This document shows positions 1-8,436 of a DNA stretch of 52,681 nucleotides, piece by piece. The stretch comes from an uncultured Winogradskyella sp. (GTDB taxonomy: Bacteria > Bacteroidota > Bacteroidia > Flavobacteriales > Flavobacteriaceae). The notes under the pieces were generated by a model, which was not told the DNA's origin, searched no databases, and worked only from the letters and a program-made list of their open reading frames with translations. The stretch covers positions 1 through 52,681 of the forward strand of contig NZ_CALGNH010000008.1 in NCBI RefSeq assembly GCF_937958655.1, in the 5' to 3' direction. The stretch's first letter is position 1; the number at the start of each line of letters is the position of its first letter. A program made the translations under genes and the position numbers.

Positions 1-9
1 AATTATATA

Positions 10-42
10 AGACCTAGCAGGTTTTTCAAACCTTGCAGGTCT
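10..42. repeat. 33-bp REP-like palindrome, left flank of RAYT unit
   Basis: An imperfect palindrome built on AGACCTAGCAGG...CCTTGCAGGTCT. It is nearly identical (two differences after reverse complementing) to the copy at 620-652. It lies 13 bp before the ATG of the transposase domain. REP-type palindromes flanking a RAYT gene are the expected substrate arrangement for that family. Confidence 0.8.
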
Positions 43-55
43 CACAAAATAACGA

Positions 56-1576
56 ATGGAAAAACTAGAAAAAGGATATTATTACCACATATATAATAGA
101 GGAATCAATAGCTCAACTATTTTCCAAGATGAAAATAATATGTCCTATTTTCTAAAATTAGTTGAAAGATATTTAAACTCTAAAGTAAATATTATCTCTT
201 ATTGCTTATTGAATAATCACTTTCATTTTGCAATTGAGGTTCTATCTGAAACAAAGGAAGTCAATCAAGCTTTGTCAAATCTTTTCAATGCATATACAAA
301 AGCCTATAACAAACAAAACTCAAGGACAGGAGCGTTGTTTCAGAGGCCCTTTAAAAGAAAGGTAATCAAAGATGAAGATTACCTTAAACAACTTGTTTTA
401 TATATTCATAAAAACCCTGAAAATCATAAAATTGTAGAGGACTTTAAAACTTACAGGTTCTCCTCTTTCAAATCATACTTTTCAAATTCTGATTTAATTT
501 CTTCAGATACTAAAACATACATTGTAAATCTCTTTGAAGATTTAGATAATTTTAAATATGCTCACAACTCAAACCTGCCAGATTTTGAAACACAGATTAA
601 TGATATGGAATGGTCGTTTAGACCTGCTAGGTTTGAAAAACCTGCAAGGTCTATGAAAGATAAATTTTTCAATTATATACACCAATTACAAGATACCATC
701 ACTTCAAAACTAGAAGCTATAGATGGTAAAGCCAAGTTTCAAGAGGACATATGGAAACGCCCAGAAGGTGGAGGAGGAAGAACACGCGTTATTGAAAACG
801 GCAATGTTTTTGAAAAAGGCGGGGTTAACATATCGGGTGTTCATGGTAAACTACCTGAGAGTATGCAAAAATACTTTGGTGTAGAAGATGCTGATTTCTT
901 TGCCTGTGGACTTAGTTTAGTGCTGCACCCAAAAAATCCAATGGTACCGACCGTACATGCCAATTGGCGCTATTTTGAAATGTATCCTTCGACTTCGCTC
1001 AGGCCAGGCGAGCCAAGACCAATCGTAGACCAATGGTTTGGTGGTGGGCAAGATCTAACACCTTATTATTTGATTGATGAGGATGCTAAACACTTTCATA
1101 ATATTTGTAAAACCGCCTGTGATAAATATAACTCAGAGTTTTATCCCAAATACAAAGCCCGATGTGATGAATATTTTTATAATTCACACAGAAAAGAAGC
1201 ACGTGGATTAGGAGGCTTATTCTTTGATTATTGCAAAAAGACAGACGACATGAGCATGCAAAACTGGTACGACTTTGTAACCGAAGTTGGTGATAGTTTT
1301 CTTGAGGCTTATGTTCCTATTGTTGAAAAACGAAAGGACCTGCCATATACTCAAGAGCAGCGCAATTGGCAAGAAATAAGACGTGGTCGTTATGTAGAGT
1401 TCAACCTTGTACACGATAAAGGCACCTTGTTTGGATTGAAAACCAACGGTAGAATAGAAAGTATTTTAATGAGCTTACCGCCACATGTGCAGTGGGTTTA
1501 TAACCATCATCCTAAAAAAGGAAGCGAAGAAGAACGCTTAATAGAAATATTACAAAACCCTATAGATTGGGTTTAA
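56..1576 (+). CDS. hemF: Chimeric ORF: REP-associated tyrosine transposase domain fused to coproporphyrinogen III oxidase
   Basis: One uninterrupted 506-residue frame holds two unrelated proteins. Residues 1 to about 165 are a Y1/IS200-like REP-associated transposase: they carry the HUH-type metal motif NHFHF and the YIHKNP segment that should hold the catalytic tyrosine. Residues 189-199 are encoded by a 33-bp palindrome. Residues 200-506, from ATG at 653, are a full-length aerobic coproporphyrinogen III oxidase (HemF, usual length about 300), which decarboxylates coproporphyrinogen III to protoporphyrinogen IX using O2. It shows RPEGGGGRTRV and QWFGGGQDLTPYY. hemF is probably translated from 653; whether the 506-residue fusion is also made cannot be told from sequence. 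A 12-residue stretch (311-322) is unusual for HemF and overlaps a short repeat. hemB follows 52 bp downstream. Both halves are recognised with confidence; the fusion product is inference. Confidence 0.85.
   Translation: MEKLEKGYYYHIYNRGINSSTIFQDENNMSYFLKLVERYLNSKVNIISYCLLNNHFHFAIEVLSETKEVNQALSNLFNAYTKAYNKQNSRTGALFQRPFKRKVIKDEDYLKQLVLYIHKNPENHKIVEDFKTYRFSSFKSYFSNSDLISSDTKTYIVNLFEDLDNFKYAHNSNLPDFETQINDMEWSFRPARFEKPARSMKDKFFNYIHQLQDTITSKLEAIDGKAKFQEDIWKRPEGGGGRTRVIENGNVFEKGGVNISGVHGKLPESMQKYFGVEDADFFACGLSLVLHPKNPMVPTVHANWRYFEMYPSTSLRPGEPRPIVDQWFGGGQDLTPYYLIDEDAKHFHNICKTACDKYNSEFYPKYKARCDEYFYNSHRKEARGLGGLFFDYCKKTDDMSMQNWYDFVTEVGDSFLEAYVPIVEKRKDLPYTQEQRNWQEIRRGRYVEFNLVHDKGTLFGLKTNGRIESILMSLPPHVQWVYNHHPKKGSEEERLIEILQNPIDWV
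620..652. repeat. 33-bp REP-like palindrome, right flank, translated in frame
   Basis: Second copy of the palindrome at 10-42. It is exactly 11 codons long, ends at the base before the hemF ATG (653), and is read as RPARFEKPARS within the fused frame. As RNA it would fold into a hairpin directly against the hemF start codon. Confidence 0.8.
987..1003 (+). repeat. Short dispersed repeat inside hemF
   Basis: CTTCGACTTCGCTCAGG matches the intergenic repeat family seen at 31291, 35875, 40712 and 42375 (core TTCGACTnCGCTCA). Here it is inside the hemF coding region and is translated as part of PSTSLRPGEPRP. The reading frame is kept. Confidence 0.55.
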
Positions 1577-1595
1577 AGTTTGGGTGAGCAACTTA

Positions 1596-1603
1596 TAACT
1601 TTG
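1596..1603 (+). promoter_or_regulatory. Possible hemB promoter -7 box
   Basis: TAACTTTG matches the Bacteroidota TAnnTTTG box and lies 25 bp before the hemB ATG. No well-spaced -33 TTTG is visible, so hemB may instead be read through from hemF. Confidence 0.35.
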
Positions 1604-1628
1604 TACTTTTAACTTATAATTTTAAGAC

Positions 1629-2621
1629 ATGTTTCCAATTAGAAGAAATAGACGATTAAGAACCAACGAAGCCATAAGAAGCTTAGTTAGAGAAACAATC
1701 ATTGCTCCTAACGATTTCTTAGTGCCACTTTTTGTAGTCGAAGGTAAAGGTAAAAAGGAAGAAATTGCTTCTATGCCAAATTACTATCGTTACAGTTTAG
1801 ACTTATTAAAAGATGAAGTTAAATTAATTTGGAATTTGGGCTTAAAATCTGTTTTACTGTTTATAAAAGTAGATGATGTCTTAAAAGATAATAAAGGTAC
1901 TGAAGCCCTTAATCCTAATGGCTTAATGCAGCGCGCTATAAAGACGGTTAAGGATGTTTGCCCAGGCATGCTGGTGATGACTGATGTCGCCTTAGACCCA
2001 TTTTCTTCCTATGGCCATGACGGTATTGTTGAAGGAGGAAAAATAATTAACGATGCCACAGTAGAAGTATTAGCAGAAATGAGTATTTCTCATGCACAAG
2101 CTGGAGCTGATTTTGTAGCACCAAGTGATATGATGGATGGTCGTATTATAGGTATTAGAGAAGGTCTAGACCAATCTAACTTTTTAGATGTTGGTATAAT
2201 GAGCTACTCAGCTAAATATGCCTCTGCATTTTACGGCCCTTTTAGAGATGCTTTGGACTCTGCACCAGTTGACATGATTGATGTCCCTAAGGACAAAAAA
2301 ACCTATCAAATGGACTTTGCCAATAGAGATGAAGCCATTAGAGAAACAGAAATGGATATTAATGAAGGTGCAGATATTGTTATGGTAAAGCCAGGGCTTT
2401 GCTATCTTGATATTGTACGCGATATTAAAAACAGTTTTGAAATTCCTATCGCAGTATATCAAGTCTCAGGTGAATATGCGATGCTAAAGGCTGCAGCAGA
2501 AAAAGGTTGGTTAAACCATGATGCGGTTATGCTAGAACAAGTCACATCTATTAAACGTGCCGGTGCCGACATTATAGCCTCTTACTTTGCGAAAGATGTT
2601 GTAAAACTCTTAAATAGATAA
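1629..2621 (+). CDS. hemB: Delta-aminolevulinic acid dehydratase (porphobilinogen synthase)
   Basis: Condenses two 5-aminolevulinate molecules to porphobilinogen, the second dedicated step of tetrapyrrole synthesis, in the cytosol. The 330-residue protein has the normal length. It begins with the typical RRNRRLR start region and keeps SYGHDGIVEGG, the APSDMMDGRI active-site stretch, and DIVMVKPG with the Schiff-base lysine. It lies 52 bp downstream of hemF on the same strand, so two steps of the same pathway are adjacent; a TAnnTTTG box in the gap could give it its own start. The metal-ligand region around VMTDVALDPF has an aspartate- rather than cysteine-rich pattern, which suggests a Mg-type rather than Zn-type enzyme (inference). 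Confidence 0.95.
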   Translation: MFPIRRNRRLRTNEAIRSLVRETIIAPNDFLVPLFVVEGKGKKEEIASMPNYYRYSLDLLKDEVKLIWNLGLKSVLLFIKVDDVLKDNKGTEALNPNGLMQRAIKTVKDVCPGMLVMTDVALDPFSSYGHDGIVEGGKIINDATVEVLAEMSISHAQAGADFVAPSDMMDGRIIGIREGLDQSNFLDVGIMSYSAKYASAFYGPFRDALDSAPVDMIDVPKDKKTYQMDFANRDEAIRETEMDINEGADIVMVKPGLCYLDIVRDIKNSFEIPIAVYQVSGEYAMLKAAAEKGWLNHDAVMLEQVTSIKRAGADIIASYFAKDVVKLLNR

Positions 2622-2635
2622 AACAGAACCATTAA

Positions 2636-3736
2636 TTAATTTATGGATTTAAACTTTTTAACGGATGAAGATCTCAGGCTTTTTCGCTTTAGTGATTTAG
2701 ATTTTAAATGATTAAGTATAGTAATTATAAATTGAGATTCATCATAAGGCTTTGAGAGCACATCATTTAAATCTGAATTTTTTATACTTGGTTTAATATC
2801 TTCAAAATCTAATGCTGTTAGCGCTATAATCGGTACAGTTTTATTAAAAGTTCGTATAATCCTAGAGGCTTCAATACCATCCATTTCGGGCATATTAATA
2901 TCCATAAGTATAATATCGTAATTATTAGCTTTAGCTAAAGAAATCGCCTCTTTACCATTAATAGACAAATTGGATGTCATACTATTCTTAGAGGCATACG
3001 CTCCGTAATTTTTAGGTTTATTTTATTATCATCTACTAAAATATGTGCTTTTTCAGTTGCTTTTTTATCCTTTAAACAAATAGCTAAGGCACAGGTTTCT
3101 TCAACATTTTTATTTTCAAATAAATTAAGCTCAAAACTAAAGCTAGAGCCTTTTCCTAGCTCACTTTCTAGGCTAATCTCACTATTATGTAACTTTAGTA
3201 GTTTTTTAACTATGGACAGACCTAAACCAGAACCTTTATGGCTGTAATTATCATTTCCAATCTGGGCAAACTCTTTAAAAATTACAGCTTGTTTATCCTT
3301 TGGAATACCAATACCATTATCCTTTACTTCAAAAAACAAACGACAGTGTCCATCGCTAGTTTTTTTATTTAATTTAATAGTTAACCAAATCGTACCATTT
3401 TCATTAAATTTTGCGGCGTTACCGACTAAATTCATAAGAATTTGAGAAATTCTAACCGAACTACCTATTAAATCATTCGATATTTCAGGGTCTATTTGTA
3501 AGATTAGTTCATTGTTATTTTGTTAGCACATATTCAAAAGATTTTTTAATATTTTTAATTATTCGACTTTGCTTAAATGATGCCTTATCTAAAACAAGGT
3601 TTTGATAATCCATTTTATTAATCAAAAGAACATCATTAATTAACGCTAATAGATAATCTGCAGAGAATTTAGGAGAGATTAACTCCTGCTTGTGCTTTTC
3701 TGATGTTATATCTTCGTAACATCGATGTAATACCAA
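2636..3736 (-). pseudogene. Decayed hybrid histidine kinase / response regulator
   Basis: Three consecutive pieces in three frames make up the C-terminal half of a hybrid sensor kinase. At 3736-3515 is the second part of a HisKA dimerisation domain (ADYLLALINDVLLINKMD). At 3435-2977 is a HATPase_c domain with N box NLVGNAAKF, G1 DNGIGIP and G2 GSGLGLSIV. At 2980-2636 is a receiver domain with phosphoacceptor region ILMDINMPEMDG and the KP pair. One frameshift lies near 3523 (removing one T restores the frame) and another near 2985-3000. The phosphoacceptor His box expected before ADYLL is missing, apparently deleted between KQELIS and PKFSADY, and no sensor part remains upstream. It cannot make a working kinase. 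Confidence 0.85.
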
Positions 3737-3968
3737 TGTTTACTTTAAATTTTAATTTGTAAAGCTGTAATCAAAAAAAAGTGATTAAGCCATTATTTTC
3801 CTCTAAAAACAAAGCATACTAGAGCGCATATAATAGCGTCTTACTCTGCAAAAGATGTTATAAACTATTAAATGCTAAATGACTTTTTAAGATTTTTCAA
3901 TCTTCACCAAAAGGGTTGCCTGCTAACCTTTTCAATCCCTACATTGTTATGAGCTCTCCTTCAACAGG
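3737..3968. other. Non-coding stretch inside pseudogene region
   Basis: No ORF or recognisable domain. The only structure is an inverted repeat near 3909-3932 (AAAAGGGTT, spacer, AACCTTTT), which could be a leftover terminator between the two decayed genes. Confidence 0.4.
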
Positions 3969-4228
3969 TTAAATAATATTATCGGCTTCTTTACTATCAA
4001 AATCAATCTTAGAAACAGTCCAACGATAAAGTATATCATCAATTTCCATAACTAAACCTGGCAAACCGTTATATCCTGCTGGTCCGTGTTTCACAGAAAT
4101 ATCAACGGCTTCTTCTACCATATAAACTGCTATATTAGGGTTAAAAACTAAATAACATGAAATAGGTAAAGTACTATGTAGCATCCCTAAAACACCCTTT
4201 TCAATAGTGGTTTTTTCAGGGTTATTAT
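3969..4228 (-). pseudogene. GLPGLI-family protein, C-terminal remnant
   Basis: The frame reads QLNNNPEKTTIEKGVLG and then 71 residues containing GPAGYNGLPGLVMEIDD. This is the signature of the flavobacterial GLPGLI family, which are secreted proteins of unknown role and normally around 250 residues with a signal peptide. Here a stop (TAA) lies just upstream of the fragment and nothing resembling an N-terminus precedes it. The first ATG (4184) falls in the middle of the conserved region. It sits beside the decayed kinase, so the whole 2.6-4.3 kb stretch looks like degrading accessory DNA. A short functional ORF cannot be excluded but is unlikely. Confidence 0.7.
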
Positions 4229-4421
4229 TAAGCTGTTATACTATCTTTTTTGGTTGACAATATGTAAGTTACTTTACCTTTTTAGGTATTTAGAAAAAAG
4301 GACATGAATAAAATGGGTAATGTCGTTAAATATTTCATATCTTAAAATTATGAATTTTATTTGACTGTTTTTTAACTCTACTATTTTGTAACTTCGCAAT
4401 AACTTAAACTTCAATATATTA

Positions 4422-5540
4422 ATGGGCTTACTCATTTTTTTCGCTATAATTTCTATCTTCTTTTCGTTTTTATGCTCCATTTTAGAGGCTGTTTTACTTA
4501 GTATTACGCCAACGTTTATCAATGTAAAAAAGAAAGAAGGAAAGGCTTACGCAACAGAATTAGAAGAATTAAAAAAGGACGTAGACCGTCCATTAATTGC
4601 TATTTTAACCCTAAATACCATTGCACATACTGTTGGTGCAATTTTGGTTGGTGTACAAGCCAAAGTAGCCTATGTCGAACTTTATGGCACTACTAAACGC
4701 CGTGTTTTAGGTTTCGAATTCACAGAAGATGTAATGGTAGCCGTAGTTTCTACAGTTATGACTATCTTAATCTTAGTAGCGTCAGAAATCATCCCGAAAA
4801 CAATTGGTGCCACATTTTGGAAGCAACTTGCCAATTTTACGGCCAAAGCCCTTAACGTCTTAATTTTTCCTTTAAAATGGACAGGAATCCTTTGGGTATT
4901 ACAACTCACCACCAAATTAATAGGTGGCAAAGGGCATGGTAGTGTTTTGAGTCGTGAAGGCTTTGTGGCCATGGCAGATATTGCGCACGAAGAAGGGGTC
5001 TTTGAAGAGAACGAAAGTAAGGTTATAAAGAATCTTTTAAACTTTAAGGAAGTACAGGCCAAGGATATTATGACACCTCGTACGGTTATGAAATCTGAAA
5101 ATGAAGCCATATCCGTGCGCGATTTTTTTGACGCTAATTCTAACATTAGGTTTTCGCGTATTCCTGTTTACACAAAAAACTCGGATAATATTACAGGATT
5201 GGTACTAAAAGACGAGGTCTTTAGGGAAATGGGACTAGGTAATGGCGACAAATTGCTAGTGGATATTAAGCGAAGTATTATTGTCGTTAATCGTAGTTTA
5301 CCAATTCCTACTTTGTTTAATCAGCTTGTTGAAAGCCGTAATCACATGGCCTTAGTTGTTGACGAATACGGCTCGGTTAGCGGTATTGTTACTATGGAAG
5401 ATGTTATTGAAACGCTATTAGGTATGGAAATTATGGACGAAAGCGATAATGTGTCGGATCTACAAAAACTCGCCAGAAAAAGCTGGGAGTATCGTGCTAA
5501 GCGCTTAGGACTTATTGAAAATGACAATCCTGAAAATTAA
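4422..5540 (+). CDS. CNNM/DUF21-CBS membrane protein (hemolysin-family)
   Basis: Integral membrane protein of 372 residues. Residues 1 to about 175 form the DUF21 (CNNM) transmembrane domain with several hydrophobic segments and the motif ASEIIPKTIG. Residues 190-345 hold a pair of CBS domains (KDIMTPRTVM; MALVVDEYGSVSGIVTMEDVIETLLG). The family is linked to Mg2+ and other divalent cation export or homeostasis, with CBS domains sensing adenine nucleotides. It lacks the C-terminal CorC_HlyC domain found in longer relatives such as GldE, so I do not call it GldE. The stop overlaps the next start (TAATG), suggesting a translationally coupled operon with the MGMT gene. Confidence 0.85.
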   Translation: MGLLIFFAIISIFFSFLCSILEAVLLSITPTFINVKKKEGKAYATELEELKKDVDRPLIAILTLNTIAHTVGAILVGVQAKVAYVELYGTTKRRVLGFEFTEDVMVAVVSTVMTILILVASEIIPKTIGATFWKQLANFTAKALNVLIFPLKWTGILWVLQLTTKLIGGKGHGSVLSREGFVAMADIAHEEGVFEENESKVIKNLLNFKEVQAKDIMTPRTVMKSENEAISVRDFFDANSNIRFSRIPVYTKNSDNITGLVLKDEVFREMGLGNGDKLLVDIKRSIIVVNRSLPIPTLFNQLVESRNHMALVVDEYGSVSGIVTMEDVIETLLGMEIMDESDNVSDLQKLARKSWEYRAKRLGLIENDNPEN

Positions 5541-6013
5541 TGGATGCCTGTTGTATTGAAACGCCTTTAGGAATTGCTAAAATTACTGGTAATAGCCAAG
5601 GTATTTATTCTGTTTCAGTGTTAGATACTTCAGAAGAAGTCTCCAGCACAATTCCTGAAGCATTACTAAACTGCGTAACACAACTCAAAGCCTATTTTAA
5701 TAATGAGCTTAAATCGTTCGACTTAAAATTAAATCCGGAGGGTACAACATTTCAGAAAAAAGTATGGAAACAGCTCGAGACAATTCCTTACGGTAAGACC
5801 ATATCCTATTTAGATTTGGCTAAACAATTAGGAGATGTTAAAGCAATTAGAGCTGCCGCAAGTGCTAACGGTAAAAATCCGCTTTGGATTATCGTGCCGT
5901 GTCACCGAGTTATAGGCAGCGACGGGAGTTTAACAGGTTATGCTGGTGGAATACATAGAAAGCAATGGTTGTTAAATCATGAAAGTGAATACAAACAGCA
6001 AACCCTCTTTTAA
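5540..6013 (+). CDS. ogt: Methylated-DNA-protein cysteine methyltransferase
   Basis: Suicide DNA repair protein that removes alkyl groups from O6-methylguanine and O4-methylthymine onto its own cysteine. The 157-residue protein has the compact Ogt/MGMT length. The catalytic motif PCHRVIG has the acceptor at Cys121, followed by GYAGGIHRKQWLLNHE; the helix-turn-helix arginine-finger region (KAIRAAASANGKNP) is intact. Its start overlaps the upstream stop by one base, and its stop overlaps the next start in the same way, so three genes are chained by TAATG junctions. Confidence 0.93.
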   Translation: MDACCIETPLGIAKITGNSQGIYSVSVLDTSEEVSSTIPEALLNCVTQLKAYFNNELKSFDLKLNPEGTTFQKKVWKQLETIPYGKTISYLDLAKQLGDVKAIRAAASANGKNPLWIIVPCHRVIGSDGSLTGYAGGIHRKQWLLNHESEYKQQTLF

Positions 6014-6531
6014 TGTACAAAACTGCCACAGAATTCCTAAAACGCTTCTTTAAAGTTTCGACCATATACAAGTATGGCTTTAACTGGTCTCCTATGTATC
6101 GTCGGACTACCGCTAAATTAATTGAAGTCAGTGACGATTTGCACTATGTAAAGATTAGACTTAAGTTAAATTGGAAAAACAGAAATTATGCAGGTACTAT
6201 TTTTGGAGGAAGCATGTTAGCTGCTACAGATCCAATTTATATGATACAACTGATTCAAATTTTAGGAAATGAATACGTCGTTTGGGATAAAGCCGTTGAA
6301 GCACGTTACAAGAAACCAGCAAAATCTACTATTTACGGTGAGTTTGTATTTACTCAAAAAGAAATTGAAACCCTAAAGCAACAAGTCGCCAAACATAAAG
6401 AAACCGATATCGTTAAAACAATGAGTTTGGTTGATGAAAAGCAAAATATAATTGCTACTTTTAATAAAACACTTTATATCGCTGATAAGCGTTTTTATAA
6501 AAACAAACTCAAAAAAAGAAAGAATCAGTAA
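6013..6531 (+). CDS. DUF4442 hotdog-fold protein (putative thioesterase)
   Basis: 172 residues. The central region NYAGTIFGGSMLAATDPIYMIQ is characteristic of DUF4442 proteins, which have a hotdog fold related to PaaI-type acyl-CoA thioesterases. The substrate is unknown. The C-terminus is lysine-rich. It follows the MGMT gene through a TAATG overlap; nothing in the context explains a joint function with DNA repair, so the coupling may simply be compact operon organisation. Confidence 0.75.
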   Translation: MYKTATEFLKRFFKVSTIYKYGFNWSPMYRRTTAKLIEVSDDLHYVKIRLKLNWKNRNYAGTIFGGSMLAATDPIYMIQLIQILGNEYVVWDKAVEARYKKPAKSTIYGEFVFTQKEIETLKQQVAKHKETDIVKTMSLVDEKQNIIATFNKTLYIADKRFYKNKLKKRKNQ

Positions 6532-6543
6532 AGCTTTGGTTTA

Positions 6544-7686
6544 ATGAGAATAGTAAAAAAAATTATTAAGTGGCTTATAGGAATCATAAGTGTTTTAGTT
6601 ATAACTGCTTATATTTTTGACTATGATTATATCTTAAAAGGTATTAGAGTCGTTTATTTTACAGGACATGTTACTGCATATATAGATGATTATCCTCATT
6701 TTGAAAATGATACGATAAAAAAAGGAGATCATATAGCTACATGGCCTTTGCACGAATCATATAAATCAATACAAGCTACCACTAGGTTAAATATTACGAA
6801 CAAAGAATTTGGGACCGTAGCGTATATGATTATTAAAAATGATAGCATTTTTTATGAGTGGTACGCAGATGGTTATAGTGCAGATTCAAAAACCAATTCT
6901 TTTTCAATGGCCAAAAGTATAACCTCATCGCTTCTGGGCAAAGCCATTATGGATGGCTATATTAAAGATTTAAACCAACCTGTTGGTGATTTCTTTTCTG
7001 AGTTTAAAAATGCTGAAACTACAGTAGGAGATTTATCTTCAATGGCATCTGGTCTAGATTGGGTAGAACACTACACAAGTCCTTTTTCTATAACTGCAAG
7101 AGCTAACTATGATGACGATTTAGCCGAAACAATCTTAAATCAAAAGGTAATAAAAACACCTGGCAAAGAATTTGAATATTTAAGCGGAAGTACTCAGTTA
7201 TTGGGAATGATAATCGAAAAAACAACGGGTAAAAAACTAGCAGATTACCTATCAGAAAGTTTTTGGAAACCCTTAGGAGCCAAAAATGATGCCTTATGGC
7301 AGCTAGACGACGATGAAAATCAACTAGCAAAAGCATTTTGCTGTATTTCTAGTAATGCTAGAGATTTTGCAAGGTTTGGGAAACTTTATAAGGACAATGG
7401 TAAGTGGAATGGACAACAGATACTAGACTCTTCTTTCGTAGCGAAGGCAACAACATCGAGATTCGAAGGGCAACCTTACGGCTATGGATTTTGGATCAGT
7501 GATTATATGGATAAGCATATTTTTCTTATGCGAGGCATTTTAGGGCAATACGTTATTACCATTGCAGAGGATAATCTTATCATTGTTAGGTTAGGACATC
7601 ATAGAAGTCCAGATATGCTAGATTCCTTTCCTCTTGATTATTATATTTATATTGATGAAGCATATGAAATGCTGGATAAAAAATAA
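6544..7686 (+). CDS. Membrane-anchored serine hydrolase, beta-lactamase class C family
   Basis: 380 residues. Residues 9-25 form one N-terminal hydrophobic helix (signal anchor), so the catalytic domain should be periplasmic. The SxxK motif is SMAK (Ser121, Lys124), and a Tyr-containing motif YLSGSTQLLG follows near residue 218. This is the AmpC-like / D-aminopeptidase-like fold used for many amide or ester hydrolyses; these proteins are often annotated as 6-aminohexanoate-dimer hydrolase-like. The true substrate is not deducible, and no antibiotic resistance role should be assumed. It starts 12 bp after DUF4442 and probably belongs to the same operon. Confidence 0.85.
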   Translation: MRIVKKIIKWLIGIISVLVITAYIFDYDYILKGIRVVYFTGHVTAYIDDYPHFENDTIKKGDHIATWPLHESYKSIQATTRLNITNKEFGTVAYMIIKNDSIFYEWYADGYSADSKTNSFSMAKSITSSLLGKAIMDGYIKDLNQPVGDFFSEFKNAETTVGDLSSMASGLDWVEHYTSPFSITARANYDDDLAETILNQKVIKTPGKEFEYLSGSTQLLGMIIEKTTGKKLADYLSESFWKPLGAKNDALWQLDDDENQLAKAFCCISSNARDFARFGKLYKDNGKWNGQQILDSSFVAKATTSRFEGQPYGYGFWISDYMDKHIFLMRGILGQYVITIAEDNLIIVRLGHHRSPDMLDSFPLDYYIYIDEAYEMLDKK

Positions 7687-7722
7687 CCCTTTAAAAAATT
7701 CCCATTGAGGTGGTAAATAAAT

Positions 7723-8436
7723 ATGATCTCTAAACTTAACTTAGAAAACATATTATTCCTAGATATAGAAACGGTTCCAGAGCAGGAAACTTATTCTGAT
7801 TTAGACACAACCAAACAAGAGCTTTGGAGTGCTAAGTCTCGTTATCAACGAAAAGAAGAGTTTACAGCTGAAGAATTTTATGACAGAGCAGGTATTTGGG
7901 CTGAGTTTGGTAAAATCATCTGTATTTCTGTTGGTTATTTTAAAATGGAAGGAGAGATTAGAAACTTTAGAGTAACCTCATTCTATGGAGATGAAATTAA
8001 AATTCTAAAGGACTTTAAGAATTTAGTTATAACGCATTTTAGCCAAAACAAGCATTTGCTTTGCGCGCACAATGGTAAGGAGTTTGATTTTCCATACATC
8101 GCTAGACGAATGATTATCCATAATATAGAATTACCATACAAACTCAACCTCTTTGGGAAAAAACCTTGGGAGGTACCTCATCTTGATACTTTAGAGTTAT
8201 GGAAATTCGGAGATTATAAAACCTACACCTCACTAAAGTTATTAACTAATGTTTTAGGAATACCATCACCTAAGGATGATATTGATGGCAGTGAAGTGTA
8301 CCGTGTGTATTATGAAGATAGTGATATAGATCGTATTATTACCTATTGTGAAAAAGACACCATTGCCGTTGCGCAAATACTTCTTAGACTTAGAGGAGAT
8401 GAGTTACTTCACGATAATGAAATAAAACATATATAA
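7723..8436 (+). CDS. PolB-like 3'-5' exonuclease (DEDDy superfamily)
   Basis: 237 residues with the three exonuclease motifs of the RNase H-like DEDDy group: FLDIETVPE (Asp14, Glu16), HNGKEFDFPYIARR, and YCEKDTIAVAQ, where Tyr and the last Asp fall at the YxxxD position. This resembles the predicted 3'-5' exonuclease family related to the proofreading domain of B-family DNA polymerases, here without a polymerase domain. It likely trims single-stranded DNA ends; the exact role is unknown. It lies 36 bp after the serine hydrolase and is followed by a strong bidirectional terminator. Confidence 0.85.
   Translation: MISKLNLENILFLDIETVPEQETYSDLDTTKQELWSAKSRYQRKEEFTAEEFYDRAGIWAEFGKIICISVGYFKMEGEIRNFRVTSFYGDEIKILKDFKNLVITHFSQNKHLLCAHNGKEFDFPYIARRMIIHNIELPYKLNLFGKKPWEVPHLDTLELWKFGDYKTYTSLKLLTNVLGIPSPKDDIDGSEVYRVYYEDSDIDRIITYCEKDTIAVAQILLRLRGDELLHDNEIKHI

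Noticed and set aside
10..652. Complete IS200/IS605 insertion sequence
   Set aside because: Full-length 33-bp palindromes on both sides, single-domain RAYT-type protein and no tnpB; fits a REP-RAYT unit better than an IS.
4682..5146. 154-residue minus-strand ORF
   Set aside because: Antisense shadow of the CNNM/CBS gene; no domain features.
4422..5540. Gliding gene gldE
   Set aside because: GldE has a C-terminal CorC_HlyC domain and about 430 residues; this protein ends after the CBS pair.
6544..7686. Antibiotic-resistance beta-lactamase
   Set aside because: Only the general class C fold motifs are present; membrane-anchored housekeeping context and no resistance-gene neighbours.
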